NCBI RefSeq assembly: GCF_020215705.1
Contig: NZ_JAIWNB010000020.1
Coordinates: 1-64,000, forward strand
Direction: 5' to 3'
Source of the DNA: Nonomuraea aurantiaca
Lineage (GTDB): Bacteria > Actinomycetota > Actinomycetes > Streptosporangiales > Streptosporangiaceae
DNA: 64,000 bases
Part shown: positions 16,250 through 24,344 of the stretch, one piece after another
Position numbering within the stretch: position 1 is the stretch's first letter
Layout: each line of letters opens with the position of its first letter
Notes under the pieces: generated by a model
Databases searched by the model: none
The model's input: only the letters and a program-made list of their open reading frames with translations
What the model was told of the DNA's origin: nothing
Position numbers and translations under genes: made by a program

Positions 16250-16987
16250 TCAGGTAGTCAGCAGTCGAGGCTCGATCCGGAACTCCTTTGCCCCGTCGGC
16301 CCCGTCATGCTCGACTTTGTAGGCGTATCCGGCCGGATCGGTGGTTACGGCCTGAATGAAATCGGTGCCCACGTAGTGCAGCGCCACGCCCTCGTCGGCG
16401 GCGTAGCCCTCGGGCAGCTCGCCGCTGGCCACCGACTGGTGCAGCAGCCGCCGGCGTTGCGGCTCGGAGTTGTAGTGGACTCCGCACGAGTAGGGCAGGA
16501 AGGCCAGGCCGTCGGCCCACACGTTGAGCTCGGGGCCGAAGGAGTCGGTGTTGCCGCCGACGTGCCAGCACAGCGCGCCCGCGCTCTGCCCGGACAGCAC
16601 GACGCCCGACCGCCACGCCTCCTCGAAGGCCTCGTCGTAGCCGTGCAGCCGCCACAGGGCCGCCAGGTTGGCCACGCTGCCACCGCTGACATAGATCATG
16701 TCCTGCTCGAGCATCCAGGCCCGTGGATCCTTGACATTGGGCATCGGAAACACCGTCAGATGGCTCAGCTCGACGTCCCATCCGGCGAAGGCCCCGTACA
16801 TCTTCAGCAGCCAGTCGGCGTCGTCGCCCATCGCGGTGGCGAGCAGCCCGAGCTTCGGCCGGTCCTGGCCGGTCAGGTCGAGGCCGTAGCGCAGCAGCGG
16901 GCTCGCCTCCAGAAAACCGTGACGCGCCGTCGGGCGGAACGACCCACCGCCGATGGCAAGAATGTGCGACTGGCCCGACCTGGTCAT
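16250..16987 (-). CDS. Peptidase E-like protein (family S51)
   Basis: A 245-residue cytoplasmic serine peptidase-like protein. The nucleophile elbow GQSAGALCWH is near residue 135; IYVSGGSVANLAALWRLH and FLPYSCGVHYN fit the S51 fold, where Ser-His-Glu act on Asp-X dipeptides or cyanophycin-derived peptides. The start at 16987 has GGGAG at the right distance; the reading frame extends 12 codons further but with no family support. It ends 38 bp before lipB's start, so co-transcription is possible. Exact substrate unknown. Confidence 0.88.
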   Translation of the reverse strand: MTRSGQSHILAIGGGSFRPTARHGFLEASPLLRYGLDLTGQDRPKLGLLATAMGDDADWLLKMYGAFAGWDVELSHLTVFPMPNVKDPRAWMLEQDMIYVSGGSVANLAALWRLHGYDEAFEEAWRSGVVLSGQSAGALCWHVGGNTDSFGPELNVWADGLAFLPYSCGVHYNSEPQRRRLLHQSVASGELPEGYAADEGVALHYVGTDFIQAVTTDPAGYAYKVEHDGADGAKEFRIEPRLLTT

Positions 16988-17037
16988 GTTGGTATCTCCC
17001 GCGTGGTAAAGGATGAACAGCACCTTAGAATATGGCG

Positions 17038-17931
17038 CTAGATTATGTCGCTCAAGGCCTCGTCGAGGTGGCTATGGGTGAATCCGTAGCCGCTGCCGGA
17101 CAGTTTCGCGGGCAGAATCCGGTGACTGGGCAAGAGCCCTTCCCGTGCGAACTCTCCCAGGCCGATGCTCAGCGCGAAGGCGGGGACGGGCATCGGCACG
17201 GTGCCCTTACGCAGGGCTTTCCCGAGCGTGGTGGTGAACTCCGCATTGCTGACAGGATTGGGCGATGTCAGATTAACCGCCCCCACCAATTCCCGATTTT
17301 TCAGGATATGTAGTACTGCCTGAACCCAGTCGTCCTCGGATATCCAGGACCAGTACTGCTTCCCACTCCCGAGCGGCGCGCCGAGCCCCATCTTGAAAAT
17401 GGGCAGCATCCGCCCAAGCGCCCCACCGCGCCCACTCAACACGAGCCCGGTACGCAACTGCGCGGTCCGGACACCGACCTCCCCGGCGGCCCTGGCCGCC
17501 CCTTCCCAGAGCTCGCACAGATCAGCCAGAAACCCGGTGCCCTTCCCCTGTGACTCGTCGATGACCCGATCCCCGGTATCGCCGTAGAAGTCCACCCCGG
17601 AGGCCGACACGAGCACCTCAGGCGGCCGGGACAGCTGCCGCAACGCGTCGACCAGCACCCGAGTCCCGTCGACCCGACTCTGCACCAGCTCCCGCTTGTA
17701 CGCCTCGCTCCAGCGCTTGTCGGCGATGGGCGCTCCGGCCAGATGTACGACTCCTTCGGCCCCTTCGAGCACCGAAAGATCGATCACATCCTCCCGAGGC
17801 TCCCAGTAGGCCTCCTCATCGCTCTCGGGAGGCCGCCGCACCATCCTGACAACCCGCTGCCCCTGCCGTTGAAGCGCGTGCACCAACGGCCCCCCGAGCA
17901 GCCCGGACGCCCCCGTAACGATGATCGCCAT
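17038..17931 (-). CDS. TIGR01777 family NAD-dependent epimerase (YfcH-like)
   Basis: A 297-residue extended SDR-like protein. It begins MAIIVTGASGLLGGPLVHAL with the GxxGxxG loop; the mid-part has VVHLAGAPIADKRWSE and RVDGTRVLVDAL; the C-terminal part has SWISEDDWVQAVLHIL and ends in the DUF1731-type segment (LPSHRILPAKLSGSGYGFTH). In bacteria this family is uncharacterised; the plant relative acts in plastid division. ATG at 17931 is preceded by GGAGG only 2-3 bases away, so an in-frame GTG at 17940 may be the true start. Fifty bases separate it from the S51 gene. Confidence 0.9.
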   Translation of the reverse strand: MAIIVTGASGLLGGPLVHALQRQGQRVVRMVRRPPESDEEAYWEPREDVIDLSVLEGAEGVVHLAGAPIADKRWSEAYKRELVQSRVDGTRVLVDALRQLSRPPEVLVSASGVDFYGDTGDRVIDESQGKGTGFLADLCELWEGAARAAGEVGVRTAQLRTGLVLSGRGGALGRMLPIFKMGLGAPLGSGKQYWSWISEDDWVQAVLHILKNRELVGAVNLTSPNPVSNAEFTTTLGKALRKGTVPMPVPAFALSIGLGEFAREGLLPSHRILPAKLSGSGYGFTHSHLDEALSDII

Positions 17932-18039
17932 ACCCTCCACACTACGCCGGGGACCTCCCGCCACCCACCCGTTACCCGCCTGGAGTGTCGACCGTCTGAT
18001 GCCCACCCGGCCACAACGGTCTTCGCGGGTCGGCGCTTC

Positions 18040-18150
18040 GCGCTTTGGGAGCTCAGGCGTAGCTTCCAGTCGGGCCGGGGGCCCGACCCCTGGAGGGCCT
18101 CGCTCCGCTCGGGCGTCTTCCTGAGACGCGGCTCCGCCGCGCGCTTCGCC
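18040..18150. repeat. GC-rich hairpin cluster
   Basis: Between the epimerase and the antitoxin are several short stem-loops: GTCGGGCC/GGCCCGAC at 18069-18087 (3-nt loop), GCGGC-TCC-GCCGC near 18130, and repeated CGCTTCGCGC words. It looks like a small extragenic palindromic patch; it could stop transcription from either side. No gene seen. Confidence 0.45.
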
Positions 18151-18226
18151 CACGGCTTCGATTGTTGTCCAGATGGGGCAGGTGATGCCTTGGCCGATAT
18201 CCAAGCCAAGGAGCGACCATGGATCC

Positions 18227-18514
18227 ATGGAGGTCATTCCGATCAGCGAAGCCAAGGACCGGCTGACTGAGCTTGCCGACCGGGCCGCCCGCGAGCATGA
18301 TCACTTCACGCTCACCCGGAACGGACGGCCGCATGCCGTTATCGTGTCCGTGGCCGAGTGGGAGTCCCTGCAGGAGACGCTCGAGATCCTCACTGACGCG
18401 GAAATGCGTGCCGACCTGGTCGAGGCCGCTGCCGCCGAGGCGGGCGGCGACGTTACCACCGAGGAGGAGATGACCGCCATCATGGCGGCTCGCCTCGGTA
18501 AGGCGAGTGCGTGA
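18227..18514 (+). CDS. Phd/YefM-type antitoxin
   Basis: A 95-residue protein beginning MEVIPISEAKDRLTELADRA, then HDHFTLTRNGRPHAVIVSVAEWESL: the PhdYeFM_antitox fold that binds DNA and masks a RelE/ParE-type or Doc toxin. The C-terminal half is acidic, as expected for toxin wrapping. The ATG at 18227 is chosen because the family begins there. Its TGA overlaps the GTG that would start the toxin (GTGA at 18511-18514), the normal arrangement, but the toxin behind it is reduced to its last 23 codons. The antitoxin is therefore an orphan that may still repress its own promoter. Confidence 0.88.
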   Translation: MEVIPISEAKDRLTELADRAAREHDHFTLTRNGRPHAVIVSVAEWESLQETLEILTDAEMRADLVEAAAAEAGGDVTTEEEMTAIMAARLGKASA

Positions 18515-18593
18515 GCGACCGCGCATCGACGAAGACAAACACACCGTGACGATCCAGTCCATCAAACACCGCCGAGACGTCTACCGCCCATAG
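18511..18593 (+). pseudogene. RelE/ParE-type toxin remnant (internal deletion)
   Basis: GTG at 18511 overlaps the antitoxin stop, as a toxin start would. Within three codons the reading changes to another frame that encodes RIDEDKHTVTIQSIKHRRDV and YRP then TAG at 18591-18593. That peptide is the last beta-strand and tail of RelE/ParE toxins, in which R-ID---TV-I--I-HR-DVYR is typical. About 60 central residues are absent, so no active toxin can be made. Confidence 0.75.
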
Positions 18594-19201
18594 AGCCCGC
18601 TGCTGCCCACCCTTCCTGTCGGTGCGCGTCAGGTGGCCGGCGGAGATCGCGCCGCCACATGAGATATGTCAAGGGTGCGGGTGGACCAGGGTCGTGGAAC
18701 CGCCGGGCAAAGGCCGCGTGAGACAGGGCCGCCGGTCTGCCCATCCTGGCTCGCCGTGGATGGTGTGCAGGGCGGTCGCAGCCGGATCGTACAGCGTCGC
18801 TGTCCAACCCCCGGCCACTTCAGCCTCCGGTCGGGATGTGCCCAAGCCAGTTGGCGATCAGTCGGCCGCCGGCCGACCTGGCGAGCGCGATGTCCCGACG
18901 ACGGCCTCCTCGTCCGCTCTCAGTAGGGACAGCACCGGCGCCGTAGCGCGCCCAGACACTCGGTTTTCTCGCCACTCTCCCAGCTGAGGCTGATGATCCG
19001 CGGTAGAGGATTCCCTGGACGCCGCCGGGTTGGTCGGGCTACAGACGCGCCCAGGAGCTGCCGAGCCGAAGCCGTGCGAGGCATCTTCGGATCGCTTGAA
19101 AGTTCTTCGCGCGGGATGTCGATCCGCTCTCCCTCAGCTCGACGCGTTGGTAAGAGCACGACATGAGCAAGATCAAGCCCTCGGAACACCTGGGAGATGT
19201 C
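18594..19201. other. Non-coding or decayed stretch (about 600 bp)
   Basis: No frame here has the codon bias or motifs of a real gene, although random open frames occur. It lies between a broken toxin gene and the RibD-like reductase and probably holds decayed accessory DNA. No repeat or RNA gene was recognised. The ribosome site of the next gene (GGGAG) is at its right end. Confidence 0.4.
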
Positions 19202-19780
19202 ATGAGCACCGTGGTGATGCACAGCGTCGTGTCGGTGGACGGCTTCATCGCCGACGCACAGGATCAGGTCGGTCCGCTGTTCGACTGGTACTCCAACGGC
19301 GACGTCGTACTCGGAAAAGGTGACACGGGGAAGATCTCCCAGGTCTCGGCCGCGTACGTCCAGCCGATGTGGGCGAGCATCGGGTCGACGGTGATCGGGC
19401 GTCACCTGTTCGATATCACCAACGGCTGGGAGGGGTCGCCGCCGGCGGGCGAACACGTGGTCGTGGTGTCGCACCGGCCCAAGCCCGACGGGTGGCACCC
19501 CGAGGCGTCGTACCACTTCGTCGACGACGTGGCGCAGGCGATCGCGAAGGCCAAGGAACTCGCGGGGGAACGCACCGTCGCCGTGGCGGCGGGCGAGGTC
19601 GGCGGGCAGGCACTCGCCCTCGGCCTGGTGGACGAGGTGGCGATGGACGTCGTGCCGGTGGTGTTCGGCTCCGGCAAGCGGTACTTCGGATCGGTCGATT
19701 CCCGGCATCTGCTCGAGGACCCGCACACGGTGATCCAGGGCAACCGGGTGTTGCACCTGCTCTATCGAGTCCGCCGCTAG
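19202..19780 (+). CDS. RibD C-terminal domain (dihydrofolate reductase-like) protein
   Basis: A 192-residue protein with MHSVVSVDGFIAD at the N-terminus, GSTVIGRHLFDITNGW in the middle and VAAGEVGGQALALGLVDEV then VVPVVFGSGKRYFG, the pattern of stand-alone RibD_C reductases that use NADPH. Such proteins are common in actinomycetes with unknown substrates. The ATG at 19202 is chosen because GGGAG sits six bases upstream; an ATG at 19163 in frame lacks one. It is not in an obvious operon: the next gene is convergent. Confidence 0.88.
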   Translation: MSTVVMHSVVSVDGFIADAQDQVGPLFDWYSNGDVVLGKGDTGKISQVSAAYVQPMWASIGSTVIGRHLFDITNGWEGSPPAGEHVVVVSHRPKPDGWHPEASYHFVDDVAQAIAKAKELAGERTVAVAAGEVGGQALALGLVDEVAMDVVPVVFGSGKRYFGSVDSRHLLEDPHTVIQGNRVLHLLYRVRR

Positions 19781-19902
19781 CGAGCTACGACGCCTTTCGA
19801 AGAGATGCGCTTCTGTTGCCGCCATCCCCGCCGGATGACGGCCGCGTGGCTCCGTCAGGCGAGGGACGGTCTGAGAGCACTGCGTAGGCGGATGCTGCGA
19901 AG

Positions 19903-20478
19903 TCAAGCCCTCCAGCCGCGTAGCGCGGCGGGGATCGTCGAGCGGAACGTGGTCTCGGCCGTGGCGGTGTCGAGCGCCCCGGCCAATTCGAGGGTCACCA
20001 GCCCGTGCAGGGTCACCCAGAGTGAGAGCGCGATGGAGGTCGCATCGCCCGAGAGCGCGGAGGCCGCCAGAGCGCGGTCTATCGCCTCGATGAGCGGCCT
20101 GACGGGATCGCCGGCCCCCACGTCACCGGATGGGTCGAAGCTCTGCACGCCGCCGAACAACACCGTGTAGAGGTGGCGGTGCTCGAGTCCCCACCGCCGG
20201 TACGCGACCGCGAGCGCGTAGAGGTCGGCGAGGGGGTCATCGGAGGCCGCCACCGCCGACAGTTCCTGGGACAGCCCGGCGACCGCTCTGCCGCGCACTT
20301 CGGCGATCAGCCCGTCCTTGCCGTCGAACAGCGAGTAGACGGCGGCGGTCGCGGTCCCGGCGGCGGCGGCCAGGGCGCGGATGGTGATCGATTCCCGTGG
20401 ACGGGTCGCGAACATCTGGGTCGCGGACTCGATGAGGCGGTCCTTCACGGTCTCGTCGTTGGTTCTCGGTCTTCCCAC
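19903..20478 (-). CDS. TetR family regulator with WHG-type C-terminal domain
   Basis: A 191-residue repressor. Residues 1-60 hold the TetR helix-turn-helix (ITIRALAAAAGTATAAVYSLFDGKDGL). The C-terminal half has YRRWGLEHRHLYTVLFGG, the pattern of the WHG/TetR_C_33 domain. GTG start. It is divergent from the alpha/beta hydrolase gene with only 68 bp between, and an inverted repeat in that gap is its likely operator, so it probably controls both itself and the hydrolase. Confidence 0.9.
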   Translation of the reverse strand: MGRPRTNDETVKDRLIESATQMFATRPRESITIRALAAAAGTATAAVYSLFDGKDGLIAEVRGRAVAGLSQELSAVAASDDPLADLYALAVAYRRWGLEHRHLYTVLFGGVQSFDPSGDVGAGDPVRPLIEAIDRALAASALSGDATSIALSLWVTLHGLVTLELAGALDTATAETTFRSTIPAALRGWRA

Positions 20479-20506
20479 GACGACCAGCCTAGCCGAGCTG
20501 GTAGCG

Positions 20507-20540
20507 TTTCCAAACGTCGTTCTGGAACAACGTTTGGAAA
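20507..20540. promoter_or_regulatory. Operator-like inverted repeat between divergent tetR and hydrolase genes
   Basis: Perfect 11-bp arms TTTCCAAACGT (20507-20517) and ACGTTTGGAAA (20530-20540) flank a 12-bp spacer. The right arm ends 6 bp before the hydrolase GTG. Position and symmetry fit a TetR-family site that blocks both promoters. Confidence 0.75.
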
Positions 20541-20546
20541 ACGTAA

Positions 20547-21875
20547 GTGCCTCTCACTGTCCCCCTCCGCCTCATCGGCCGCCTGATCCTCGCCGTGCTC
20601 GCCGCCGTGGGGCTGGCCGGGCTGTTCCTCGCCCTCATCGTTCTGACGGATGGCGTGCGCGCGGGGCTCGCCGCCTGGCTGACCGCCTTTGGTGCCGGAG
20701 TCATCGCCGCACTGTGGCGAGGCCGCGGCCGTACCTGGCCGGGACGGCTGTGGCCCTTCGCGCCGGTGATCGTCGCCGCTGCGCTCACGGCGTCGGTCTG
20801 CATCCCCACCGCCCCCACGACCCGGCAGTATCCGCCCGACCTGTCATTCGTCGCGACGAGACACTGGAGCCTGAGCACGGGCAGCCGGGTCGCCGTCTAC
20901 CACTATCCCCCCGCCGCCGGCGTCCCCCGGCACCCCACGCCGCTCGTGTACCTCCACGGAGGGCCCGTCCGTAACATCTCCGTGCTCGACCACCGATTCC
21001 TGCGAAGCCTGGCCGGACAGGGCTACGACGTGTACGCCTACGAGCAGCCCGGCGGCGGACGGAGCGACCTGCTGCCCATGGAGCAGTACACGATCTCCAG
21101 GTCCGTACGCGACCTCGCCGCCTTCATCGATCGCCTGGACAAGGGCCCGGTCGACGTCCTCGGATTCTCCGCGGGCGCGGTCGTGCTCACCCGGGCCCTG
21201 GCCACCGCGGACGTCGCCGTCCACGTGCACCGGGCGATCATCGCCGAGCCCGGCCCCATGGACGGCCCCACCGCGCTGATCAGCGGGCAACAGGGACGAC
21301 CGTCCGCGCGCGGCCTCGCTCCGGCCCCGACCGGACCCCGGGCGACGAGCGTCCCCCGGTACGCCGTCGCGCTCGGCCTCATCCAGCTCGGGCTCCTCCC
21401 GCCCGACACCGGCCTGATCACGCAGGCCGAAGGCGTCAACGCCTTCAAGGCCGCCGATCTCGGCGGCGACACCGCCTCCGCCTACTGCGCGCGGGACGCC
21501 GGCCGCATTCCTGCCGAGGACACCGCGGAGAACTTCTCCTTCAGCGCCGCCGCGAGCCTCCGCATCAGGCAGACGATCAAGGACTCACCCTCCATCGTCT
21601 CCGAGCTGAAACGCTCCCGCACCCCCGCGATGCTGATGATCGCCGAATGCTCGTCACAGGTACGCCAATGGGCTACCGCCATCCTCGCCGCCGACCCCGC
21701 CATGGAGCGAACCCAATACATGCCCGGTGTCGGACACCACATGTGGAACGGCCTCGACGACAACAACGAGCGCGCCGCCGCCGTCATCACGGCGTTCCTC
21801 CAGGGCGAGCCGTCGCCCCTGCGGAACTACCCGACCCGCGCCGACATCTCCGCCTTCCTCCGCGACCACAGGTGA
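20547..21875 (+). CDS. Membrane-anchored alpha/beta hydrolase (proline iminopeptidase-like)
   Basis: A 442-residue protein. Three hydrophobic segments occupy about residues 8-90. The hydrolase domain follows: the oxyanion motif YLHGGPVRN near 133, nucleophile elbow GFSAGA near 207 with Ser as catalytic residue, and the C-terminal His in PGVGHHMWNG near 396. HGGP is typical of proline iminopeptidases and related S33 enzymes. The active site probably faces outward after the helices, which is inference. GTG start, no Shine-Dalgarno, 6 bp after the operator, so the message may be leaderless. Control by the divergent TetR is likely. Confidence 0.87.
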   Translation: MPLTVPLRLIGRLILAVLAAVGLAGLFLALIVLTDGVRAGLAAWLTAFGAGVIAALWRGRGRTWPGRLWPFAPVIVAAALTASVCIPTAPTTRQYPPDLSFVATRHWSLSTGSRVAVYHYPPAAGVPRHPTPLVYLHGGPVRNISVLDHRFLRSLAGQGYDVYAYEQPGGGRSDLLPMEQYTISRSVRDLAAFIDRLDKGPVDVLGFSAGAVVLTRALATADVAVHVHRAIIAEPGPMDGPTALISGQQGRPSARGLAPAPTGPRATSVPRYAVALGLIQLGLLPPDTGLITQAEGVNAFKAADLGGDTASAYCARDAGRIPAEDTAENFSFSAAASLRIRQTIKDSPSIVSELKRSRTPAMLMIAECSSQVRQWATAILAADPAMERTQYMPGVGHHMWNGLDDNNERAAAVITAFLQGEPSPLRNYPTRADISAFLRDHR

Positions 21876-22090
21876 AGTCTGAGGAATACGCGGATGGGTG
21901 CCGACACTGGGATCAGCGCGCGTGCCTGCGCGGCGTCGGCCATCGCGCCCTCGATTTCGAGCAGCTCATCCATGTCCATCACGACCAGCCCGTTCGCCGC
22001 CCGCAGCAGGTACGGCAGCAGGGTCGTCTTTCCCGCGGCGGGAGCGCCCGCGAGCAGGCACAGAGGCGCGAGCCCACCGGCCGGTCGATC
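21876..22090 (-). pseudogene. Fragment of a P-loop kinase/ATPase gene
   Basis: On the minus strand an open frame without any start codon encodes LCLLAGAPAAGKTTLLPYLL, a Walker A motif, followed by RAANGLVVMDMDELLEIEGA and ending within the antisense of the hydrolase gene. A TGA at 22091-22093 cuts it from anything upstream. The pattern (GAPAAGKTT then VxDxDEL) is that of AAA_33/zeta-like nucleotide kinases of about 170-200 residues. Only about 70 residues remain and the far end is displaced by the hydrolase gene, so it is a relic. Confidence 0.6.
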
Positions 22091-22098
22091 TCAGAGCT

Positions 22099-23088
22099 CT
22101 ACCCGCAGGTGGCGCCGGCACGGTAGCTGTCGCGCAGGCGGTGTTCGGCGTCGGCGCTCACGCCGAGCTTGTCCAGGCCCAGCAACGCGGCGCCCACGGC
22201 CGGGGGCACATCCACCACACGGGCCGTCGCCTTCGGCGCCACCCGGTGACAACCGGCGTGGACGCGGTCGAGCAGGTACTCATCGCCACCCGCGAGGACG
22301 CCGCCCCCCAGCACGATGTCCACGGGAATGTGGAGCAGGTCCAACCGGCGCAGCGCCGCCGACGCGAGCAACACCACCTCCTCGGCCAGCCGGTCGACCA
22401 CCTTTCTGGCCACGGTGTCGCCGGCCCCCGCGGTCGCCAGCAGCAGCGGATTGAGCTCCTGGAGCCGGGCGCGGCCGACCTCTCCGAAGTGGAGCCGCTC
22501 GACGAGGTCGGCCACGGAGGACACGGCGAAGTGATCGGTCACCACCCGTCGCAGCGCGGTGTCAGGGCCGCGGCCGTCTTCGGCCCGTACCGCCCGCCAC
22601 AACGTCTCGTCGCCAAGGAACGAACCCCCGCCCCAGTCGCCGGACAGTCGGCCGATCGCGGGGAAGCGCAAGGTCCTGCCGTCCGGCGCCACGCCGACGC
22701 AGTTGATGCCTGCCCCGCAGACCACGGCGACCCCGTGCCCGGGGGTGCCGGCGCGCAGCAGCGCGAAGATGTCGTTGTCGACGGTGATCTCCTGCGACCA
22801 GCCCAGCTCGGCCAGCTCTCGCGTCAGCGCCTGCTGTTCCCGGCTGAAGTCGACTCCGGCGAGGTAGGCCGCGGTGTGCCGGGCGTACGGGGGGCGAGCC
22901 GCTGGATCGAACTGCCGGGCCGCCTGCCGGACCAGCGCGTCGAGAGCGGCGGCACTGGCGGCGACCCCTACGCTTTGCGCCGACGCTCCGGGACCGCGCA
23001 CCCGCGACAGCACCGTGCCGTCGGCGGCGACGAGGAGGACGTCCGTCTTCGAGTTGCCGCCGTCGATCGCCAGCACTCCGTCGATCAC
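22099..23088 (-). CDS. BadF/BadG-type sugar kinase (N-acetylglucosamine kinase-like)
   Basis: A 329-residue ASKHA-fold kinase. Phosphate-1 motif LAIDGGNSKTDVLLV at residues 6-20; VVCGAGINCVGV and GDWGGGSFLGDE form the second part of the active site; IVLGGGVLAGGDEYLL is the adenosine motif. This is the BadF_BadG_BcrA_BcrD family, whose sugar members phosphorylate GlcNAc or glucosamine. GTG overlaps the GH4 stop (GTGA), so it is the last gene of the sugar operon. Because the operon imports by ABC transport (no phosphorylation on entry) yet carries a phospho-glycosidase, this kinase may prime the substrate; that is inference. Confidence 0.9.
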   Translation of the reverse strand: MIDGVLAIDGGNSKTDVLLVAADGTVLSRVRGPGASAQSVGVAASAAALDALVRQAARQFDPAARPPYARHTAAYLAGVDFSREQQALTRELAELGWSQEITVDNDIFALLRAGTPGHGVAVVCGAGINCVGVAPDGRTLRFPAIGRLSGDWGGGSFLGDETLWRAVRAEDGRGPDTALRRVVTDHFAVSSVADLVERLHFGEVGRARLQELNPLLLATAGAGDTVARKVVDRLAEEVVLLASAALRRLDLLHIPVDIVLGGGVLAGGDEYLLDRVHAGCHRVAPKATARVVDVPPAVGAALLGLDKLGVSADAEHRLRDSYRAGATCG

Positions 23089-24344
23089 GCCGCCGCCCAG
23101 GGCAGGAAGTCACGGTTGACGGAGACCAGCCGGTCGGCCAGGGTCGCCGCCTGGTCGATCTGCCCGATGAGCGGGTGCGCCATCAGCGCGTCGAACACCC
23201 GGTCACGGCCGCCGTGCAGCGCCGCCTCCAGGGCGAGACTCTCGTACGCGCTGACGTGGGCGACCAGCCCCCTGATGGCCGGCGGCAGCGGGGCCACCGG
23301 CAGTGGCGCCGGGCCGGTGCCGGTGATCCGGGCGGGGACCTCGACCACGGCGTCCTCGGGCAGGAACGGCAGGGTGGAGCCGTTGCGGGTGTTCACCACC
23401 TGCACGTCTCCCTTGTCGCCCAGGAGGGAGGCCACCAGCCGCACCGCCGCCTCCGAGTAGTAGGCGCCACCCCGTTGCTCCAGCAACGCCGGTTTGGCGA
23501 CCAGGCTGGGATCGCGGTACATCTGAAGGAGGCGGTGCTCGATCTCGCTCACCGTCTCGGCTCGTGACGGGCCCTGCCGGTCGGCCACGATCGCGTCGTG
23601 ACGGTAGTAATACTTCAGGTAGTAAGACGGTATGGCGCCGAGCCGGCGCATCACGGCGACCGGGAGCCCGACGTGGTCGGCGAGCTGGTCGGCATGATCG
23701 GACAGCAGCCGGGGAAGCACATCCACCCCGTCGACGCGTACGGCACGCACCCAGGTCAGATGGTTGAGCCCGGCGTGTTCCAGCGTGATCGTCTCCGGCG
23801 CGACGCCCAGTCGCTCCGCCACCCAGCGCTCGAAGGTGATGGCGACGTTGCAGAGTCCCACCGCACGGTGACCGGCGTTGAGCAGCGCGCGAGTGACGAT
23901 GCCGACCGGGTTGGTGAAGTCGACGATCCAGGTCTTCTCGCCGGCGATCCGCCGTACCCGCTCGGCGATGTCGAGGACCACCGGCACCGTGCGCAGCGCC
24001 TTGGCCAGGCCCCCCGCACCCGTGGTCTCCTGACCGACGCACCCGCATTCCAGCGGCACGCTCTCGTCCGTCACGCGGGCGGCCTGGCCGCCGACGCGTA
24101 GTTGGAGCAGTACGGCGGCGGCCCCGTCGGCACCGGACTCGAGATCGGCGGTGAGGCGTACCTTGGCCGGATGGCCCGCGTGATCGAGGAGGCGGCGCGC
24201 GAACTCGCCCACGACCTCGAGCCGCTCGGTGTCAGGGTCGACCAGCGCGATCTCCTCGATGTCGAGGGCGGCGTGCCGATCGGCGATCCCGCTGACCAGT
24301 TCCGGGGTGTAGGTGGAGCCGCCTCCGACGATGGTGAGTTTCAA
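23085..24344 (-). CDS. GH4 family glycosidase (6-phospho-beta-glucosidase-like)
   Basis: A 419-residue NAD+- and metal-dependent glycosidase. The N-terminus KLTIVGGGSTYTPELVSGI is the dinucleotide loop of GH4. Conserved GH4 landmarks are VPVVLDIAE, WIVDFTNPVGIVT, CNVAITFERW (metal-binding Cys) and AGLNHLTWV (metal-binding His). The CN-V form and NH pair fit the 6-phospho-beta-glucosidase branch. Start is TTG at 24344 with AGGAG seven bases upstream, overlapping the permease stop (TTGA). The family acts by oxidation at C3 of a sugar, usually 6-phosphorylated. Clustered with a kinase and an ABC importer. Confidence 0.93.
   Translation of the reverse strand: MKLTIVGGGSTYTPELVSGIADRHAALDIEEIALVDPDTERLEVVGEFARRLLDHAGHPAKVRLTADLESGADGAAAVLLQLRVGGQAARVTDESVPLECGCVGQETTGAGGLAKALRTVPVVLDIAERVRRIAGEKTWIVDFTNPVGIVTRALLNAGHRAVGLCNVAITFERWVAERLGVAPETITLEHAGLNHLTWVRAVRVDGVDVLPRLLSDHADQLADHVGLPVAVMRRLGAIPSYYLKYYYRHDAIVADRQGPSRAETVSEIEHRLLQMYRDPSLVAKPALLEQRGGAYYSEAAVRLVASLLGDKGDVQVVNTRNGSTLPFLPEDAVVEVPARITGTGPAPLPVAPLPPAIRGLVAHVSAYESLALEAALHGGRDRVFDALMAHPLIGQIDQAATLADRLVSVNRDFLPWAAA

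Noticed and set aside
18562..18807. An 81-codon minus-strand frame with Arg/Pro-rich product
   Set aside because: No start signal or homology pattern; lies in the decayed zone after the toxin remnant.
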